NCBI GenBank assembly: GCA_037043455.1 | Contig: JAWPHD010010211.1 | Coordinates: forward strand, 32,061 to 96,060 | DNA from: Cyrtodaria siliqua | Lineage: Eukaryota; Mollusca; Bivalvia; Adapedonta; Hiatellidae | Length of the DNA: 64,000 bases | Direction of reading: 5' to 3' | Shown: positions 33,480 through 44,984 of the stretch, in pieces | Layout: each line of letters begins with the position of its first letter | Numbering within the stretch: the first letter of the stretch is position 1 | Translations under genes and position numbers: made by a program | The notes under the pieces: generated by a model | Database searches by the model: none | What the model was told of the DNA's origin: nothing | The model's input: the letters and a program-made list of their open reading frames with translations, nothing else

Positions 33480-36400
33480 AGGCTGTGATCTTTTGATAAT
33501 CTATCAGAGACTGGCACATATGTGAGCTCATGTTTCTCTACCAGAGTCTGGCACAGTTGTGATATATTGTCTCTCTACCAGATTCTGGCTCAGCTGCTAT
33601 CTCTTGTTTCTCTAAAGAGTCTGGCACATCTGTGCTTTCTTGTTTCTCTACGATTGTCAGGCACATCTGCGATCTCTTGTTTCTGTACAGAGTCTGGCAC
33701 ATCTGTGATCTTGTGCTTCTTTATAGAGTCTGGTACATTTGTGATCTCTTGTTTCTCTACAGAGTCTGCACATCTGGGATCTCTTGTTTCTCTACAGAGT
33801 CTGACATAGCTGTGATCTCTTGTTTCTCTACAGAGTCTGGCACATCTGTGACCTCTTGTTTCGTTATAGAGTCTGGTACATCTGTGATCTCTGGTTCGTC
33901 TACAGAGTTTGGCACATCTGTGATCTCTAGTTTCTCTACAGAGTCTGGCACATCTGTGATTTCTTGTTTCTCTGCAGAGTCTGGCACATCTTTGATCTCT
34001 TGTTTCTCTACAGCGTCTGACGTAGCTGTGATCTCTTGTTTCTCTACATAGTCTGGCACATCTGTGATCTCTTGTTCCTTTACAGAGTCTGGCAGTTCTT
34101 TGATCTTTTGTTTCTCTACAGAGTTTGGCACATCTTTGATGCCTTTTTGCTCTACAGAGTGGCATATCTGAGATCTCTTGTTTCCCTACAGAGTTTGGCA
34201 CATCTGTGATCTCTTGTTTTTCTACAGAGTCTGGCACAGCACTGGTCTCCGGTTTATCTACAAAGTGAGGCACATATGTGATCTATTGTGTCTCTACCAG
34301 AGTCTGGCACCACTGTAATGTGTTGTTTCTCTACCAGAGTCTGACACAGCAGTGATTTCTTGTTTCCCTACCAGAGTCTGGCATAGCTGTGATCTCTTAT
34401 TTCTCTATCTGAGTCTGGCATAGCTGTGATCTCTTATTTCTCTACAGAGTTGGCACAGCTGTGATATATTGTCTCTCTACCAGAGTATGGCACATCTTTG
34501 AGTTAATGTTTCTCTACCAGAGTTTGGCACATCTGTGATCTCTTGTTTCTCTACTACTGTCAGGCACAACTGCGATCTTGTGTTTCTCTACAGAGTCTGG
34601 CACTTATGTGATCTCTTGTTTCTCTACAGAGTCTGGCACATCTGTGATATTTTGTTTCTTTATAGAATCTGGTACATCTGTTATCTCTTGTTTCTCTACT
34701 GAGTCTGGCACATCTGTGATCTCTTGTTGGTTTATAGAGTCTGGTACATCTGTTATTTCTTGTTTCTCTACTGAGTCTGGCACATCTGTGATCTCTTGTT
34801 TCTTTATAGAGTCTGGTACATCTGTTATCTCAGTTTCTCTACTGAGTCTGGCACATCTGTGATCTCTCGTATCTACAGATTCTGGCACATATGTGATCTC
34901 GTGTTTCTCTACCAGAGTCTGGCACAGTTGTGATATATTGTCTCTTTACCAGAGTCTGGATCAGCTGTGATCTCTTGCTTCTCTACAGTGTCTGGCACAT
35001 CTGTGATCTTTTGTTTCTTTATTGAGTCTTGTACATATGTTATCTCTTGTTTCTCTACTGATTCGGGCACATCTGTGATCTCTTGTTGGTTTATTGAGTC
35101 TGGTAAATCTGTTATCTCTTGTTTCTCTACTGAGTCTGGCTCATCAGTGATCTTTTGTTTCTCTACAGAGTCCGACACGTCTGTGATCTCTCGCTTCTCT
35201 ACAGATTCTGGCACATAAGTGATCTCGTGTTTCTCTACCAGAGTCTGGCACAATTGTGATATATTGTCTCTTTACCAGAGTCTGGCACATCTGTAATCTC
35301 CTGATAATCTATCAGAGTCTGGCACATATGTGAGCTCATGTTTCTCTACCAGAGTCTTGGACAGTTGTGATATATTGTCTCTCTACCAGATTCTGGCACA
35401 GCTGCGATCTCTTGTTTCTCTACAGAGTCTGGCACAGTTGTGATTTCTTGTTTCTCTACCAGAATCTGGCACAGCTGTGATTTCTTGTTTCTCTATCAGA
35501 GTCTGGCACAGCTGTGATCTCTTATTTCTCTACAGAGTTTGACACAGTTGTGATGTATAGTCTCTCTACCAGAGTCTGGCACAGCTGTGATCTCTTGTTT
35601 CTCTACAGAGTCTTTCACATCTGTGAGTTCCTGTTTCTCTCCCAGAGTTTGACACATCTGTGATCTCTTGTTTCTCTACTACTGTCAGGCACAGCTGCGA
35701 TCTCTCGTTTCTCTACAGAGCCTGGCACATCTGTGATCTCTTGTTTCTCTACACAGTCTGGCACATCTGTGATCTCCTGTTGGTTTATATAATCTGGTAC
35801 ATCTGTTATCTCTTGTTTCTCTACTGAGTCTGGCATATCTGTGATCTCTTGTGTCTTTATAGAGTCTGGTACATCTGTTATCTCTTTGTTCTCTACTGAG
35901 TCTGGCACATCTGTGATCTCTTGTTTCTCTACAGAGTCTGGTACATCTGTGATCTCTCGTTTCTCTACAGATTCTGGCACACATGTGGTCTCGTGATTCT
36001 CTACCAGAGTCTGGCACAGTTGTGATATATTGTCTCTTTACCAGAGTCTAGCACAGCTGTGATCTCTTGATACTCTATCAGAGTCTGGCACATCTGTTAG
36101 CTAATGTTTCTCTACCAGAGTCTGGTACAGTTGTGATATATTGCCTCTCTACAGGATTCTGGTACAGCTGCGATCTCTTGCTTCTCTACAGAGTCTGGCA
36201 CTTTTGTTATCTCTTGTTTCTTTATTGAGTCTTGTACATCTGTTATCTCTTGTTTCTCTACTGATTCGGGCACATCTGTGATCTCTTGTTGGTTTATAGA
36301 GTCTGGTACATCTGTTATCTCTTGTTTCTCTACTGAGTCTGGCACATCTGTGATCTATTGTTTCTTTATAGAGTCTGGTACATTTGCGATCTCTTGTTTC

Positions 36401-37510
36401 TTTACAGAGTCTGGCACATCTGTGATGTCTTGTTTCTCAACAGAGTCTGCAACATCTGTGATCTCTTGTTTCTCTACAGAGTCTGACGTAGCTGTGATCT
36501 CTTGTTTCTCTACAAAGTCTGGCACATCTGCGATCTCTTGTTTCGTTATAAAGTCTGATACATCTGTGATCTCTGGTTCGTCTACAGAGTTTGGCACATC
36601 TGTGATATCTTGTTTTTCTACAGAGTCTGGCACATCTGTGATCTCTTGTTTCTCTACAGTGTCTGGCACATCTGTGATCGTTTGTTTCTCTACAGAGACT
36701 GAGGTAGCTGTGATCTCTTGTTTCTCTACAGAGTCTGGCACATCTGCGATCTCTTGTTTCGTTATAGAGTCTGGTACATCTGTGATCTCTGGTTCGTCTA
36801 CAGAGTTTGGTACATCTGTGATATCTTGTTTTTCTACAGAGTCTGGCACATCTGTGATCTCTTGTTTCTCTACAGTGTCTGGCACATCTGTGATCGTTTG
36901 TTTCTCTACAGAGACTGAGGTAGCTGTGATCTCTTGTTTCTCTACAGAGTCTGGCACATCTGCGATCTCTTGTTTCGTTATAGAGTCTGGTACATCTGTG
37001 ATCTCTGGTTCGTCTACAGAGTTTGGTACATCTGTGATATCTTGTTTTTCTACAGAGTCTGGCACATCTGTGATCTCTTGTTTGTCTACAGAGTCTGGCA
37101 CATCTGTGATCTCTTGTTTCGCTACAGCGTCTGACGTAGCTGTGATATCTTGTTTCTCTACAGAGTCTGGCACATCTGTGATCTCTAGTTTCTCTATAGA
37201 GTCTGGCACATCTGTGATCTCTTGCTCCTCTACATAGTCTGGCAATTCTGTGATCTTTTGTTTCTCTACAGCGTTTGGTACATCTGTGATGCCTTTTTTC
37301 TCAATAGAGTCTGGCATATCTGTGATCTCTTGTTTCTCTACATAGTTTGGCACTTCTGTGATCTCTTTTCTCTCTAGAACATAGTCTGGCATATCTGTGA
37401 TCTCTTGTTTCTCTACCAGACTCTGGCACAGCTGTGATCACTTGTTTCTCTACCAGAGTCTGGCACAGCTCTGATCTCGCGTTTTTCTACAAGAGTCTGA
37501 TTTTCTACAG
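33480..37510. repeat. 36-bp minisatellite array with 216-bp higher-order repeat
   Basis: About 110 units of GTTTCTCTACAGAGTCTGGC plus 'acatctgtgatctctt'. Some units read 'ctaccagag' and are one base longer. The variant word TAGCTGTGAT recurs exactly every 216 bp (36489, 36705, 36921, 37137, and also 33807 to 34023), marking a six-unit higher-order repeat. Because 36 is a multiple of three and the unit lacks stops, long frames are open on both strands (for example ISCFSTESGTSV on plus, VPDSVEKQEITD on minus). I do not consider them genes, because several frames are open at once and the 37-bp units break every frame. Confidence 0.95.
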
Positions 37511-38251
37511 AGGTGTTAATCCAAATACGAGAACAAACTAGCATACTGTGTCAGGTTCATTTTAAACTTGCATATTCCCATAGGACCCATTATCTGTACG
37601 ATTTAATTATTGTTAATGAAATAGTTTGGTCTGCAGTGGCACGTGCCTACACATTGTCCGCAGAAATCAAAAAAATAAAAATGCCAAAAATGCAATAAAA
37701 ACTGAGTGGGGTATGGTCAGCTCATACTCATTTTTACTCGTGGTCTTTCGGAACCAAACACAACATGATTGTACGAAATTTCGAAAGATTTTCAGAAAGC
37801 AAGTATTCATATTAATACATGTATATGTTATTTTGTTCTGTTCCGATGTTTTTGTTGCGAAATCGTAGATTAAAAAAGCTTGAAATTGCAGGTTAAAAAC
37901 ATATTGTTTGCTGCTTAAAATAAGTCAGAATGCAGGATTTGCCTTCCTTCTAAAAAACAAATTCCGGGGGAGCATGCCCTCGCACCCCGCTAGACCTTGT
38001 GCCTACACACTGATTTAGTCACAGGCACGCCCCTGGTCTGGAACACTAGACGACTCGGATACTAGTAATTGTGTTGTAATTCTCAGTATTAGTAATTTAT
38101 ATGCTGCTTTAAGGCTCTTATAAATTCCTGTTTTATGGCAGAAGTATTTGTATAATATATACCACTGTTGGCACTATAATCCTCATTTATATTAAATATT
38201 AATGATTTAGTTACAAAACGTCGAACGTTCTAGATCGAACATGTTCATTAA
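37511..38251. other. AT-rich DNA, nothing recognised
   Basis: Short open frames only. No supported feature. Confidence 0.5.
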
Positions 38252-38694
38252 CAATTGAATTGAATTGGTTTTTTTAAGGCGCACCAACACATGAAAGGTT
38301 TTATATGGCGCCTAACAGGAATTAACATGCCAGGCTCATCCTCCATGTACATCGAGATAAATATGGAGAACGGGCGTAGAACCTTCTCATCCTGAACTGC
38401 AGAGTTGCTGCAAATTCTATTGTAGACACTCAATTTACGCTGGAGCCACGTTATAGTTTGTCTGCCACTGCTCTAGTGATATGAGCGAGATGGCACCTGA
38501 AACAATGCAGGGGTCATGATGAAGACCTTTAATGAGCATGAACAAAAAATGATAAAATGAACATGAATTTTGGGTGGTGTGGGTGGGGGGTTGGGGTTGG
38601 GGGTTCTACCCCTCTGCCTTCCCCTCCAACGGTATCTGCAGTGACCCTATTCTTTGCTCCGTAACCAAACGGGGCCTCCGGAACCACACGGGGC
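38252..38694 (-). repeat. Dispersed repeat family R1, copy 2
   Basis: It runs from an AATTGAATTGAATT tail through 'aaggcgcaccaacacatgaa', 'catgtacatcgagataaa' and 'gcgagatggcacctgaaaca' to 'gaaccacacggggc'. The (AATTC)n tail suggests a retroposed short element. It resembles the 3' tail of SINE family S1. Confidence 0.75.
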
Positions 38695-38699
38695 TTTTC

Positions 38700-38860
38700 A
38701 TTAACAATAATTAACCGAAAGGTATTATGCAGTTTATGTAATACATGCACATTTTACATGAAACTGAAGCACATTATGAACAAGATTTGCATCTGAATTT
38801 AGATTGACAACAATTCTGTTCTATATCGCCGCCTCCAGTCCCTTTAAAACGTACTAAATC
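38700..38860. mobile_element. Element E, right-end fragment
   Basis: 'catgaaactgaagcacatta' through to CGCCTCCAGTCCCTTTAAA, as at 41915-42005 and 12466-12511. Confidence 0.5.
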
Positions 38861-39789
38861 AATCGTACAAACTCGCTAATTTCCGTAAATTATCGGAAAT
38901 CTATGTCAGGGATTTCCATAGAAAATACCAAACCTTATATAGATATGGGAAAAATGCGTGTTTATTTATATAACGTCTAATTTACTGAAAATACAATTTG
39001 CAGACATCACATTGCTTACGGCATCTAGTGGTCTACTTCGCACATTAACATTGCTTAATATGAAAGAAAAAGTTGTTCGTTTTCCCTTTTATAATACAGA
39101 TGCGTTGATAACAGCAGATCAACGCGTGTGCCAGTGTTAAAAGGAGACGCGGCACTCTAGATATGTTTAAACTCGCGTCGTCCTGTTAGTTGTATATTTG
39201 CCAGTCATTACTATTTACTTTTTTTTTTAATTATTTAGAAGTGTTTCTAATATTACTACATGTTGCTTATATAATATAATTTGCGCTAATATATATATAA
39301 CCCTACCGTAGAAATACAAGAACGTTAAAACTCCCAAATTGTAAGCATATAATTATTCAAAGTAAACATGAAACTGGAGTAATAAATCGATGTGTGATTT
39401 TAATGCTGGGTATATACTTAAAGACTGCCGTGTGTCGAAGCGGTAATGACTAAGTAGAAAATAAATGTCCTTGAATAACACGACATAGCTCTAAACTAGG
39501 CCGACATAAATTAACTTCTATTTATAACCATATATTTATTGTATTTGTGTGCAGTCAGAGATAAAATAAGTAAATACGCATAATCGCATGATTCGTCATA
39601 TCGCCCATATTTGATATTCTTTAACCTTTTTCCATTTGTTTTCCCTCCAGAAATCTAAATAATTGATTGGCTGTATGTCTACAAAAACATCAACATTGCG
39701 AGTGGGTGGTTGTGGTGAGAGAGAGTGAGAGAAAGAGAGAGCGATTTGCTATCTTGTGATTTCTAAAACGCAAATATTTCGTTTGTTAA
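38861..39789. other. AT-rich DNA with GA-rich tract
   Basis: Only a GA-rich tract at 39716-39741 stands out. Confidence 0.5.
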
Positions 39790-40380
39790 ACTCTTCTGGT
39801 CATCCACTTCTATCCCGTACGACTCGCACACCGGCATACCATAATAATCATCCACCTGCACCCCGACGGATCATCCCCATTCATCCCGACGAATCATCTA
39901 CACTGTATCCCAGAAATATCATCCCCATGCATCCCGACGAATCACCCACCTGAATACACGACGAATAACCCACCTGCATCCCTGACGACTCATCCACCTG
40001 CGTCCCCGATAAATCATATATACCTACATCCCCGACGAATCACCCACCTGCATCCCCGACGAATCACCCACCTGAATTCATCAAAACATACTGTGAATAC
40101 ACAATTGTGTACACTCATCCATCTGCAATCCCGACTTATCTTACACCTGCCTCCCCGATCCCCATGCATCCTGACGAATTATCTACCTGCAGCCCACATG
40201 CATCCAGACGAATAACCCACCTGAATTTCCGACGACTCATCCACCTGATGAATGATATACCTGCATCTCCGAAGAATCACCCACCTGCATCCCCGACGAA
40301 TCACTCACCTGCATTCATCAAAGCATACTGCAAAACAATGTAACCCAATAATGTAACCCAATAGTGTAACCCAATAACAC
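39790..40380. repeat. ~24-bp degenerate minisatellite and ATGTAACCCA repeat
   Basis: Units of CATCCCCGACGAATCACCCA plus 'cctg' are imperfectly repeated to about 40315. They are followed at 40338-40378 by three copies of 'aatgtaacccaat'. Non-coding. Confidence 0.85.
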
Positions 40381-40470
40381 CTACAAATAACTAGTTCAGT
40401 TGGATGTTTCGTTGCAGTGGCGTTATCGCGTTTTTGATTGGATGATCGTTATAAACGATTTACCTGATAA

Positions 40471-40530
40471 TAGTGGGTTTCCAGTCCAAATAGTGGGTTT
40501 CCAATCCAAATAGTGGGTTTCCATCCGAAT
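40471..40530 (+). promoter_or_regulatory. Three 20-bp repeats upstream of a TATA box
   Basis: TAGTGGGTTTCCAGTCCAAA, ...AATCCAAA and ...ATCCGAAT occur at an exact 20-bp period, 50 bp upstream of the TATA box at 40581. Regular helical spacing (about two turns) beside a promoter suggests a repeated factor-binding site. The complement GGAAACCCAC is weakly kappaB-like. No direct evidence of function. Confidence 0.4.
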
Positions 40531-40580
40531 TTCCGTCGTATTTACCACGGTGACGTAATATTCTAGAACTTTTATTTTTG

Positions 40581-40588
40581 TATAAAAG
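40581..40588 (+). promoter_or_regulatory. TATA box of the 42347 gene
   Basis: TATAAAAG stands in an ordinary context. Transcription would be expected to start at about 40610. It is followed by a donor-like AAG|GTAATA at 698-699, consistent with a short non-coding first exon. Confidence 0.45.
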
Positions 40589-40609
40589 ACGAGTCTCAGG
40601 TTCTTTATG

Positions 40610-40698
40610 GCTATTCTTGAGAAACATTGAGAGGAACATAGTTGATTGGATTGGAGATATTATACAATTTACCTGAAGTTTGTATATACAAAACTAAG
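40610..40698 (+). other. Predicted 5' non-coding exon of the 42347 gene
   Basis: It lies between the TATA box and the donor AAG|GTAATA (GT at 40699-40700). It would splice to the acceptor TTGTTATGTTACAG at 42327, removing a 1.63-kb intron filled by element E and its nested insertions. The start site is an estimate. Confidence 0.35.
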
Positions 40699-41061
40699 GT
40701 AATAATTTCATATTTGTTATGTTATTACATTACCATTTGAACAAATTAATACGTTGTTGAAAATAATATATATTTTTGGCAGTCATATCGGTGTCATTCT
40801 TTTAAAAAAAGAATAAGACTGAGACGTGTTCTGATGTTAAAGGGGCTGGAGACGATCTGATTGAATTACATTTGTCATTTCAAATACATAAGGTGGTATA
40901 GTTCCATATTCAATAAGCATATACATGCGCCGTTCGGATTAATAATCATTGTTTATAGATAACAGTCTGATAAACTTGACGACTCGGCTAGTTTTTGTTG
41001 TATACATATCAATTATTGCAATTAATGTACTAGTAGGCTTCCCTGCATTGTGTTTTGTGAT

Positions 41062-41470
41062 CGCCCCGTGTGGTTCTGGGGCAAAGAATATGGTCACTGC
41101 AGATCCCGTTGGAGGTGTAGGCAGAGGAGTAGAACCCCCCAACCCAAATTCATGTTCATTTTATCATTTTTTTGTTCATGCTCATTAAAGGTCTTCATCA
41201 TGACCCCTGCATTGTTTCAGGTGCCATCTCGCTCACATCACTAGAGCAGTGGCCGAAAAACAATAAACGTTGCTCCAGCGTAAATGGAGTATCTACAATA
41301 GAATTTGCAGCAACTCTGCAGTTCTGCAGGTGAGAATGTTCTAGGCCCATTCTCCATATTTTATCTCGATGTACATGGAGGATGAGCCTGGCATTTTCAT
41401 TCCTGTTAGGCTCCATATAACCTTCCATGTGTTGGTGCGCCTTAAAACCCCAATTCAATTCAATTCAATT
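41062..41470 (+). repeat. Dispersed repeat family R1, copy 3
   Basis: Opposite orientation to the other copies, ending in (AATTC)n. Small open frames in it are fragments of the repeat. Confidence 0.75.
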
Positions 41471-41620
41471 GTATTGTGATCGAGGTTCACCTTTATTGTC
41501 TTTAAACATAATATGAACAAGTAAACTATTTTTTGGTTTAGCAACACAAACAAGCCAAGTTGTTGAGTTTTCCGTCCAAATTTGCATTTTCATAAACAAT
41601 AACTTAACCAAAGATAACAT

Positions 41621-41895
41621 GCGGCTCTCATTACATGGTCCGAGTATTAACTTTCATACCCATCCAACCCCTTCTCAAAGAAGCGAAAACGGGGTTGGCT
41701 GGGGTATGACATAACGCCTTAATTTCGGCTTAAACAGTTTGCATATTGTAAAACTAAAACATTTAATAGGTAATTTTTCAGCAAAACATGTTTTTAAAAG
41801 TGTTTTATTGTCGAAAATTAATATCGGTTGTAAAATCCTGCTAATACAAGCTTTCCCATCGCCTAATGGAACTAATTCGGGGCCACGTTATGATT
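41621..41895. mobile_element. MITE family G, copy 2
   Basis: Matches 29638-29925 from 'ctcattacatggtccgagta' to 'ggggccacgttatg', including the internal 'acccatccaaccccttctc' / 'ggggttggctggggtatg' hairpin. Confidence 0.7.
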
Positions 41896-42346
41896 CACTG
41901 CATGTACACATGTCATATGAAACTAAAGTATATTGGAATGGTTTTCATTTGTATTTGGATTGACACCAAACACTCTTACAGATCGCCTCTAGTCTCTTTA
42001 TACAAATGTTCTTCACAAAAAATTATGACTCTAACACTTTGTTCTAAATAATATACTAAACGACATCTAATATACTAAACTTATAACAGTATACTTAATA
42101 ATTAAATCGTAATAATTTTGATTTATTTGTTCTTTTCGATTTTATATACATGTATACACCCATCGATGATTAAGCATTATTCATCAACATCATAAATGTA
42201 CAGAATACTTTACATTAGATCATATCGTTTTAAATATAGAATAAAATAACAACATCGAGATGTACGTATATTAAATGCATATGATATCTTAAGCTACATA
42301 TATTAACGTCCTGTTGTTATGTTACAGATAGAACAGCTTACCAACC

Positions 42347-43252
42347 ATGGGTGCTGACACGTTATCCATACTAAGCATGAACGCTTCCAGGAAGGGTTTG
42401 TACAGTCTTTCCCCAGAAGCCAGGGGATCGTACCTGCGGAATATATTGGAAGGCGCCGAACCGGATATTTGTCTCCTTCCGGGAGACGACGACGAACTAC
42501 ACAAGAATGTCGAGGTAAACTACGGTCAGTTTATGGCACCCAACAACGACAAAACCGTCCTACTCTATGATTGGAGTAACATCGAAATGACCCAGCCAAA
42601 GGTCAGCCTTAACTCACTCTCTGGCGACCTACGTGGACTTGATCTCAATAAGATAGTGTGTCCGTACGTCGAGGTTAAAACACCGAAGCCGGCACAGGCG
42701 GTGGTGAAACGGTTTTCAATTGTTACGTGGAAATACGACCTGTTCGCTACCACACAAACAGCAGAGCAGACGCTTGTTGAGAGTATAATCACGTTCTCTC
42801 AGAGGCTTGCAGTAACAACTCCAGCACCAGTCCTGATTGCTGGTGAGATGGCCTTTGATATGAACTCGGTCGATGCCATTGTCAGAAAGCTAAACAAAGA
42901 TGAACAAAATAAATTTCTACAAAGCGTGCAACCTGTATTCGCGGAACAAGGCTTCCTGCCGAGTATGACAAAGGGGTCCACGAGGTCGCTACGACACTTG
43001 TTTATGCTGCAAGTATTCAAGTGTAAGCAAACAGTTGTGAAAACTTGGGAAAAATCACAAGAAACTGAACTTGTGACTGATTGTTTTATAGCGTCCAAGG
43101 AGTTAGAAATGTCCGGCGCAGAATTTGTGGACCTTGATAAGGTATCCGAAAAAACTGGTAAAACAATACGGATGGAAAAACTGAAGACGTATTGTCCAAC
43201 AAAAACGGAAATGGTGATTCCTCAAAGACCACCGAAACACCATGGCGGATAA
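42347..43252 (+). CDS. 301-aa protein, degenerate endonuclease/phosphatase-like fold
   Basis: The start codon lies in a strong context (CCAACCATGG), 20 nt after a splice acceptor (AG at 42326-42327), so the whole CDS is one exon. The order of elements recalls the EEP superfamily: LSILSMNASRKG (residues 6-17, the usual Asn strand), PDICLLPGDDDE (39-50, where active enzymes have a QE), a central VVKRFSIVTWKYDLF strand, PVLIAGEMAFDM (where GDFN is expected), and TDCFIASKELE near the end. The catalytic Glu, the Asp-Asn pair and the closing Asp-His are absent or altered, so nuclease activity is unlikely. There is no signal peptide or membrane segment, so it is probably cytosolic or nuclear. Codon use is far less AT-rich than its surroundings, supporting selection. 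The EEP assignment is tentative. That it is a real gene is much surer. Confidence 0.75.
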   Translation: MGADTLSILSMNASRKGLYSLSPEARGSYLRNILEGAEPDICLLPGDDDELHKNVEVNYGQFMAPNNDKTVLLYDWSNIEMTQPKVSLNSLSGDLRGLDLNKIVCPYVEVKTPKPAQAVVKRFSIVTWKYDLFATTQTAEQTLVESIITFSQRLAVTTPAPVLIAGEMAFDMNSVDAIVRKLNKDEQNKFLQSVQPVFAEQGFLPSMTKGSTRSLRHLFMLQVFKCKQTVVKTWEKSQETELVTDCFIASKELEMSGAEFVDLDKVSEKTGKTIRMEKLKTYCPTKTEMVIPQRPPKHHGG

Positions 43253-43428
43253 ATGAAACCTACTTTAAAATTGTTAAATTGTTAAATTTTGAAACCTACT
43301 GTAAAATTGTTAAATTTTGTATTGCCTATTTTTGTGTTCATGGTATTGCTCTGTTAATATGCGATCTCATTTCATTATAATTATGATAGATATAAATAAT
43401 GTATTAAAATGTTTTCTGTTGACATTGA

Positions 43429-43434
43429 AATAAA
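43429..43434 (+). terminator. Polyadenylation signal of the 42347 gene
   Basis: AATAAA lies about 175 nt after the stop, followed by further A/T-rich AATAAAATTAAAG. Ordinary 3' UTR length. Confidence 0.55.
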
Positions 43435-44984
43435 ATAAAATTAAAGAAAACAACTGTTAATTGTATATTTATTTAACAACAGGAAACGTGCTGGATTTTA
43501 AAGAATACACCTCACTCTGTCATTATAGTCTAAAAGAGACTCGCTATAAGACCTACCGTATTGGAAATGTGATCAAACACTATACCAATTCAACTAATCA
43601 GGGCTTATTTAGACAGCATAGAGCTACCAACCGCATAGAGCTCCCATATCGCATAGACGTTTCGCCCAGAGCTCCATGCGAAACGCACCTACCTCTGATA
43701 TGGGGGAGGGGTGGTATCGACATTCGCTTCACATAGAGCTCCCTTGTTTAACCCGATCTTCAGTCCATTACTTGCTTGTGAATAAGCCAGGGGACACAAT
43801 TCCGCATCTATTTTCACCAAACTTACTCAGAATGATTATTACGCCCCCTTATTGAGTGAGAGGGGTGAGGATGCATATGGATTTGCTCATGTCGGTTCGT
43901 TCGTCTTGTCATATGCCCCGTAATTCCCGTTGGACTACATCACTTATCTCAGTAACTGTTAAAGACATCTATTTCAGTTTCGTATACAGTTGCATAGATT
44001 TCATATTTGTAGATACAATTCCGAAACTGGTGTTTTATAACCCAAACCGAAAGCGATGTGAATATATCTGGAATGAGGTAATATACTGAATATTTAGGAA
44101 ACCTTAAAACGTTCAGCGAGAATACAAATAGCATCACAACAATGAATTTACAATGAAACAAAATAACTACACATCCGATATAGTGTACCCTTCATTATCA
44201 GTGTAGCGGTGTATGAGGTTTGGCTATGCCTACCAATCGCATAGAGCCTCGCTGTTCATGTTTGCGAACTAGTAAAAATCCTGTTTCCCGCTTAGATCCC
44301 CCTTCGCATAGGGTTCCATGAGTAGCTCCATGCGAAAGGGGCTCTATGCGGTGCCACAGGGCTTTACGTCGCGTTGTCTACCTTTAAAGGTTGTATTGAC
44401 ACAGCGACCTGAGAAGGAGATAAGATGAAGGATCAAAACTCCCATCATGCATCCCGGCATGCGCAAACCCGCGTAGTGGTCTGCTACTCTAAAGCGCAAA
44501 TCTGTATCCGAAGCCGATGTAATACACCAATATAAAGGCAAACATGAAATCACCTCACAAATCACCCCCGACGTCACGTTATTCCAGCAAGATAGCGCAC
44601 GTCCACGTTCAGCTAGAGTTACAACACCTATATTATAATCATTTTCATCGACCGTACGTTTTAGTATAGAAATAAAATTGCGGAAAAATAACAACATTTA
44701 CTCTGAACTATTCAAATGATTATAATGATTTGCAAATATGTAAATTATGTAGGAAAAACTACAGGATTATGCTAGTTTTACAAACATCACGATTACCGAG
44801 ATGCCTTTTAATTAGAAGGTCCCTTTTCAGGGAACTAAACACATCGGGATTTAGAATATCAACACATTATGATACTTTTCATGTCATACAAATGTATAGT
44901 ATAAACCAAAACGGTCCAAGGAATCGTGTGTTGTTGCTTAGTGTTGGTCAGTAAATAAAGGGGGAGTTCAATGCAGGGGCAGAT
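43435..44984. other. Intergenic DNA with GCATAGAGC palindrome clusters
   Basis: 43605-43740 and 44228-44345 each contain GCATAGAGC words and inverted counterparts (e.g. 'gagctccatgcgaaacgc', 'tagctccatgcgaaagg'). The two clusters look related and may be decayed foldback elements. The rest holds nothing recognisable. Confidence 0.45.

Larger units (their letters stand above)
40838..42003. mobile_element. Element E, complete copy with nested insertions
   Basis: The left terminus TTAAAGGGGCTGGAGACGATC (40838) is mirrored by GATCGCCTCTAGTCTCTTTA at the right (to about 42003). Inside lie repeat R1 (41062-41470) and MITE G (41621-41895). The original element was therefore about 0.45 kb. It occupies most of the predicted intron of the 42347 gene. 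Confidence 0.6.

Noticed and set aside
36355..37392. 345-codon minus-strand frame of VPDSVEKQEITD repeats, and similar frames on both strands across 33.5-37.5 kb
   Set aside because: The frames follow from a stop-free 36-bp unit; several frames on both strands are open together and 37-bp units shift them. No start, splice or flanking coding support.
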